Assembly (NCBI GenBank): GCA_017694255.1
Contig: JADINC010000052.1
Coordinates: 1 to 8,765 of the forward strand
Origin: Candidatus Enterousia avistercoris
GTDB taxonomy: Bacteria > Pseudomonadota > Alphaproteobacteria > Rs-D84
DNA: 8,765 nt
Direction of reading: 5' to 3'
Shown: one piece after another, positions 6,535 to 8,765 of the stretch
How positions within the stretch are numbered: position 1 is the stretch's first letter
Layout: the number at the start of each line of letters is the position of its first letter
Position numbers and translations under genes: made by a program
Notes under the pieces: model-generated
What the model saw: only the letters and a program-made list of their open reading frames with translations
Database searches by the model: none
What the model was told of the DNA's origin: nothing

Positions 6535-8765
6535 ATGAAACGAATTTTGCTTTTTACGCTATTATGTTGCGTTGGCATTATGCATGCCGACGCTGCAGTT
6601 CGTGATTCCGACGCCATATCACGCGGTACTGCTGGCATAAAATCCACCGACACCCCCCAGGTTGTATCACGCACAACAACCACACGAACCACCACGCCCC
6701 GCCAATCTGCAAATACCGCATCCACATCACGCACGCGTGGCACATCATCGGTAATCAGTCGCGGCACAACCGCACGTACATCTGTACCATCTAAAACCAC
6801 AACATCTGGGCGCAGTGGAACAACAACAGTAAACGCATCGCGCATATCCCGTGCGGGAACCACAATACGCCCAGGCGCAAAAACATCCGTGGCACGCGCG
6901 GCATCGACCCCGCGCCAATCTGCCATTTCCGCATCATCACGTACGGCGCGTGCTGCACGTGCAACAACGGTTGCGCCGGTATCTGTTACGAACACATTTG
7001 GCACAGAATACAATCAATGCCGTGATGCATATTTTACTTGCATGGATCAGTTTTGCGCCACCATGAACGATACATATCGCCGGTGCGTATGTTCTTCGCG
7101 CCTGACCGATGTCCAAGATCGCGAACGCGCCCTGGGGCAAACAGCGGATCAATTGGTCGACTTTAAAAACTTGAACATAGACGTCATTCCCAAAACCGCC
7201 GAAGAAGTAAATGCCATGCTGAACGCCAGCGAAGGCGAACTGGCGATAAAGGTTGACACGTCAGAGGCAGCACAAAAACTGGCTGGCATCAGCGCGGTTT
7301 TATCGTCATCCCAATCCCAGGCCCTGTCAACCCTGGGGACACTGGACATTGCGGGCGACATAAACCAAATTTGGGCGACAACGAACCTGGCGTCTGGTTC
7401 AAACATTGCAAACTTAACTGGCGAACCATTATACAACGCGGTGCATTCCCAGTGTGTTGACTTAATCGCGGACAGTTGTCCAACATCATCAACATTGGAC
7501 ATGGTTATTTCTGCATATGGGATGTACATTGAAAACGATTGTTCAACATTAATGAACGCACTGGACGCCCAATTGGTCCAGACCAACAAATCAATTCGCG
7601 ACACAGAACGCGAAATGCAGGTTGCACGTCTGGAAAATTACAACGCCCACAATTCAACGGCTATCAACGATTGCATTGCCCAAGTTCGCACCGACATAAC
7701 GGCCGACACGGCATGTGGCGAAGATTATGTACACTGTCTGGATATTACTGGTCGATATTTAAATCGCGATACTGGCGCCCCGATTTACAGCCCTGAATTT
7801 TATCAACTGGGCAACATGATATCACTGGATGGCGATGTATTAACCAATCCATCCAACCAATTGGTTATAAACGAATTGAATAACAAACGTATTTATGCTG
7901 AACGCGGTCTGGAAACATGCCGTGATATTGCGGACGAAGTATGGGATGAATTCGTCCGCCAGGCTGTTGTCGAAATATACCAGGGCCAGCAAGAAAAAAT
8001 ACGCGACGTAAAAAACGAATGTCTAGAAGTTGTAAACACATGCTATGACGAAGAAAGCGCATCATTAAAAGACTTCAGTAATATCGAAGAGGAAGTTTTA
8101 ATCGGTTCGCGTCTGGAACTGTCCGAACAAATGTGCGAAGAAAAATTATACGCATGCAGTAATTTATACGGCGACCCCAATGGCGAAGGATTAAGTTTAT
8201 TAATAATCGCCATGCATGACATAACCGACCAAAAAATTGCCAAAGAATGCCGCACATTATTGGAAACATTTGCCCAAGAAACATGCCGCGTGGCCAGCAA
8301 CGACACCCTGCATGCATATCCATACGGCTGTCGCGTTTATGCACCCGGCGACCAGATGTATGCGGATAATCCTTATTGTAATCGTTCAAATTCTGGGGAA
8401 TCCAGTTCTACGGTATCTGTAATGGATACATATCCTGGCTATGTATGTCCCACCAATCGCAAATATTCCGGATGCAGAGAAGGTTATTATTTAGCCACAT
8501 ATAACGAAGAAACGATGAAATGGGACTATAACGGCATCCCAACTCCCGGCAACGCATGTCGCCCATGTCCAAGTCCAAACGAAAACGAATGTAAATGCGC
8601 GGGCGGAACAGCTCGTTACGAATGTTCCACAGACATACTGGAAATTTTAAATGCCGATTGCGGCGACGACTATGTCGGCAGTCTGTACCAAAAAATGGTG
8701 CGCTATGCGACCCAGGTATGTGTTCGCCCATCTGTTTCCGAAGAAATTACAAACGGCACGACAAG
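6535..8765 (+). CDS. CysC: exported cysteine-rich protein, 3' end beyond window, family unknown
   Basis: An uninterrupted frame of 743 codons runs off the right edge. It is a paralogue of CysA and CysB, not a named family I recognise. A signal peptide (MKRILLFTLLCCVGIMHADA) is followed by a Cys-free, strongly basic Thr/Ser/Arg linker (about 21-161) with degenerate repeats. The family signature is C162-x6-C169-MDQF-C174-x9-C184-V-C186-S. Then come a helical segment, C307, C315, C336, a coiled coil (337-379), ladder positions C380/394/401 (the 387 position is Asp), C462 (V-W-x-x-F follows, as in CysA), C496/503, C534/541 and C572-x11-C584. After about 590 it departs from its paralogues: PGYVCPTNRKYSGC, then GNACRPCP, ECKC and more Cys, a pattern like growth-factor-receptor-type repeats. 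AGGA directly abuts the ATG, an odd ribosome site; no other usable in-frame start exists between the upstream stop and 6535. Confidence 0.9.
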   Translation, partial: MKRILLFTLLCCVGIMHADAAVRDSDAISRGTAGIKSTDTPQVVSRTTTTRTTTPRQSANTASTSRTRGTSSVISRGTTARTSVPSKTTTSGRSGTTTVNASRISRAGTTIRPGAKTSVARAASTPRQSAISASSRTARAARATTVAPVSVTNTFGTEYNQCRDAYFTCMDQFCATMNDTYRRCVCSSRLTDVQDRERALGQTADQLVDFKNLNIDVIPKTAEEVNAMLNASEGELAIKVDTSEAAQKLAGISAVLSSSQSQALSTLGTLDIAGDINQIWATTNLASGSNIANLTGEPLYNAVHSQCVDLIADSCPTSSTLDMVISAYGMYIENDCSTLMNALDAQLVQTNKSIRDTEREMQVARLENYNAHNSTAINDCIAQVRTDITADTACGEDYVHCLDITGRYLNRDTGAPIYSPEFYQLGNMISLDGDVLTNPSNQLVINELNNKRIYAERGLETCRDIADEVWDEFVRQAVVEIYQGQQEKIRDVKNECLEVVNTCYDEESASLKDFSNIEEEVLIGSRLELSEQMCEEKLYACSNLYGDPNGEGLSLLIIAMHDITDQKIAKECRTLLETFAQETCRVASNDTLHAYPYGCRVYAPGDQMYADNPYCNRSNSGESSSTVSVMDTYPGYVCPTNRKYSGCREGYYLATYNEETMKWDYNGIPTPGNACRPCPSPNENECKCAGGTARYECSTDILEILNADCGDDYVGSLYQKMVRYATQVCVRPSVSEEITNGTT
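6601..7017 (+). repeat. Degenerate repeats encoding the basic Thr/Ser/Arg linker of CysC
   Basis: The coding sequence for about residues 23-161 is low in complexity. TPRQSA occurs at residues 54-59 and 125-130 (shared 11-mer CGCCAATCTGC at 6700-6710 and 6913-6923, 213 bases apart, in frame). ISRGT occurs at 28-32 and 74-78, and a variant ISRAGT at 104-109. There is no Cys and almost no Asp/Glu after residue 39. Confidence 0.6.

Noticed and set aside
6435..7013. 192-codon open frame on the - strand opposite the CysC linker
   Set aside because: It lies antisense to a clear coding frame with signal peptide and family homology. Its Val/Arg/Asp-rich translation just mirrors the low-complexity linker, and it overlaps the infA terminator.
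7149..7604. 151-codon open frame on the - strand inside CysC
   Set aside because: It is antisense to conserved Cys-family sequence, its translation is not recognisable, and there is no convincing ribosome site.

Overview
The window looks like a chromosomal segment from an AT-leaning, probably host-associated alphaproteobacterium. The evidence is the end of an rpsR gene followed by rplI, and an IF-1 whose core (MFRVKLENGHEILAT, then GKMRKARI and VEMTPYDL) resembles alphaproteobacterial IF-1. The genetic code appears standard. The exact lineage is an inference. There is no tRNA, rRNA, insertion sequence, CRISPR array or gap above 300 bases without a gene.

Layout. Positions 1-137 hold the 3' end of rpsR (S18), then rplI (L9, 191-772), both on +, closed by a bidirectional hairpin terminator. 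A short convergent gene (819-1196, -) encodes a secreted OB-fold protein of the YgiW/YdeI (BOF) family. Next come two large - strand genes in one apparent operon, transcribed 6045->3877 and then 3808->1307, ending at a terminator at 1270-1299. Divergent from that operon is infA (6184-6438, +) with its own promoter and terminator. A third large gene starts at 6535 (+) and is still open at the right edge (8765).

The unusual content is the three large genes, called here CysA (1307-3808), CysB (3877-6045) and CysC (6535-8765, partial). I do not recognise them as a named family. All three encode exported, cysteine-rich, helix-rich proteins with a shared N-terminal signature, C-x6-CMD[QE]FC-x9-C-x-C-S. 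They also share conserved Cys-to-Cys distances: exactly 44 residues across a predicted coiled coil, then 34 residues further on. In CysA and CysB many cysteines sit in an exact seven-residue ladder, and each protein has 36 cysteines in nearly the same order. CysC keeps the ladder but has lost particular cysteines. Together they look like an expanded family of disulfide-stapled envelope or surface proteins, each with different end modules: a Gly-rich tail in CysA, a glycine zipper in CysB, and a basic Thr/Ser/Arg linker plus a receptor-like Cys module in CysC. A G7/C7 tract lies inside the 17-base spacer of the predicted CysB-CysA promoter, where slippage could alter expression. Function, location and partners of the family are unproven.
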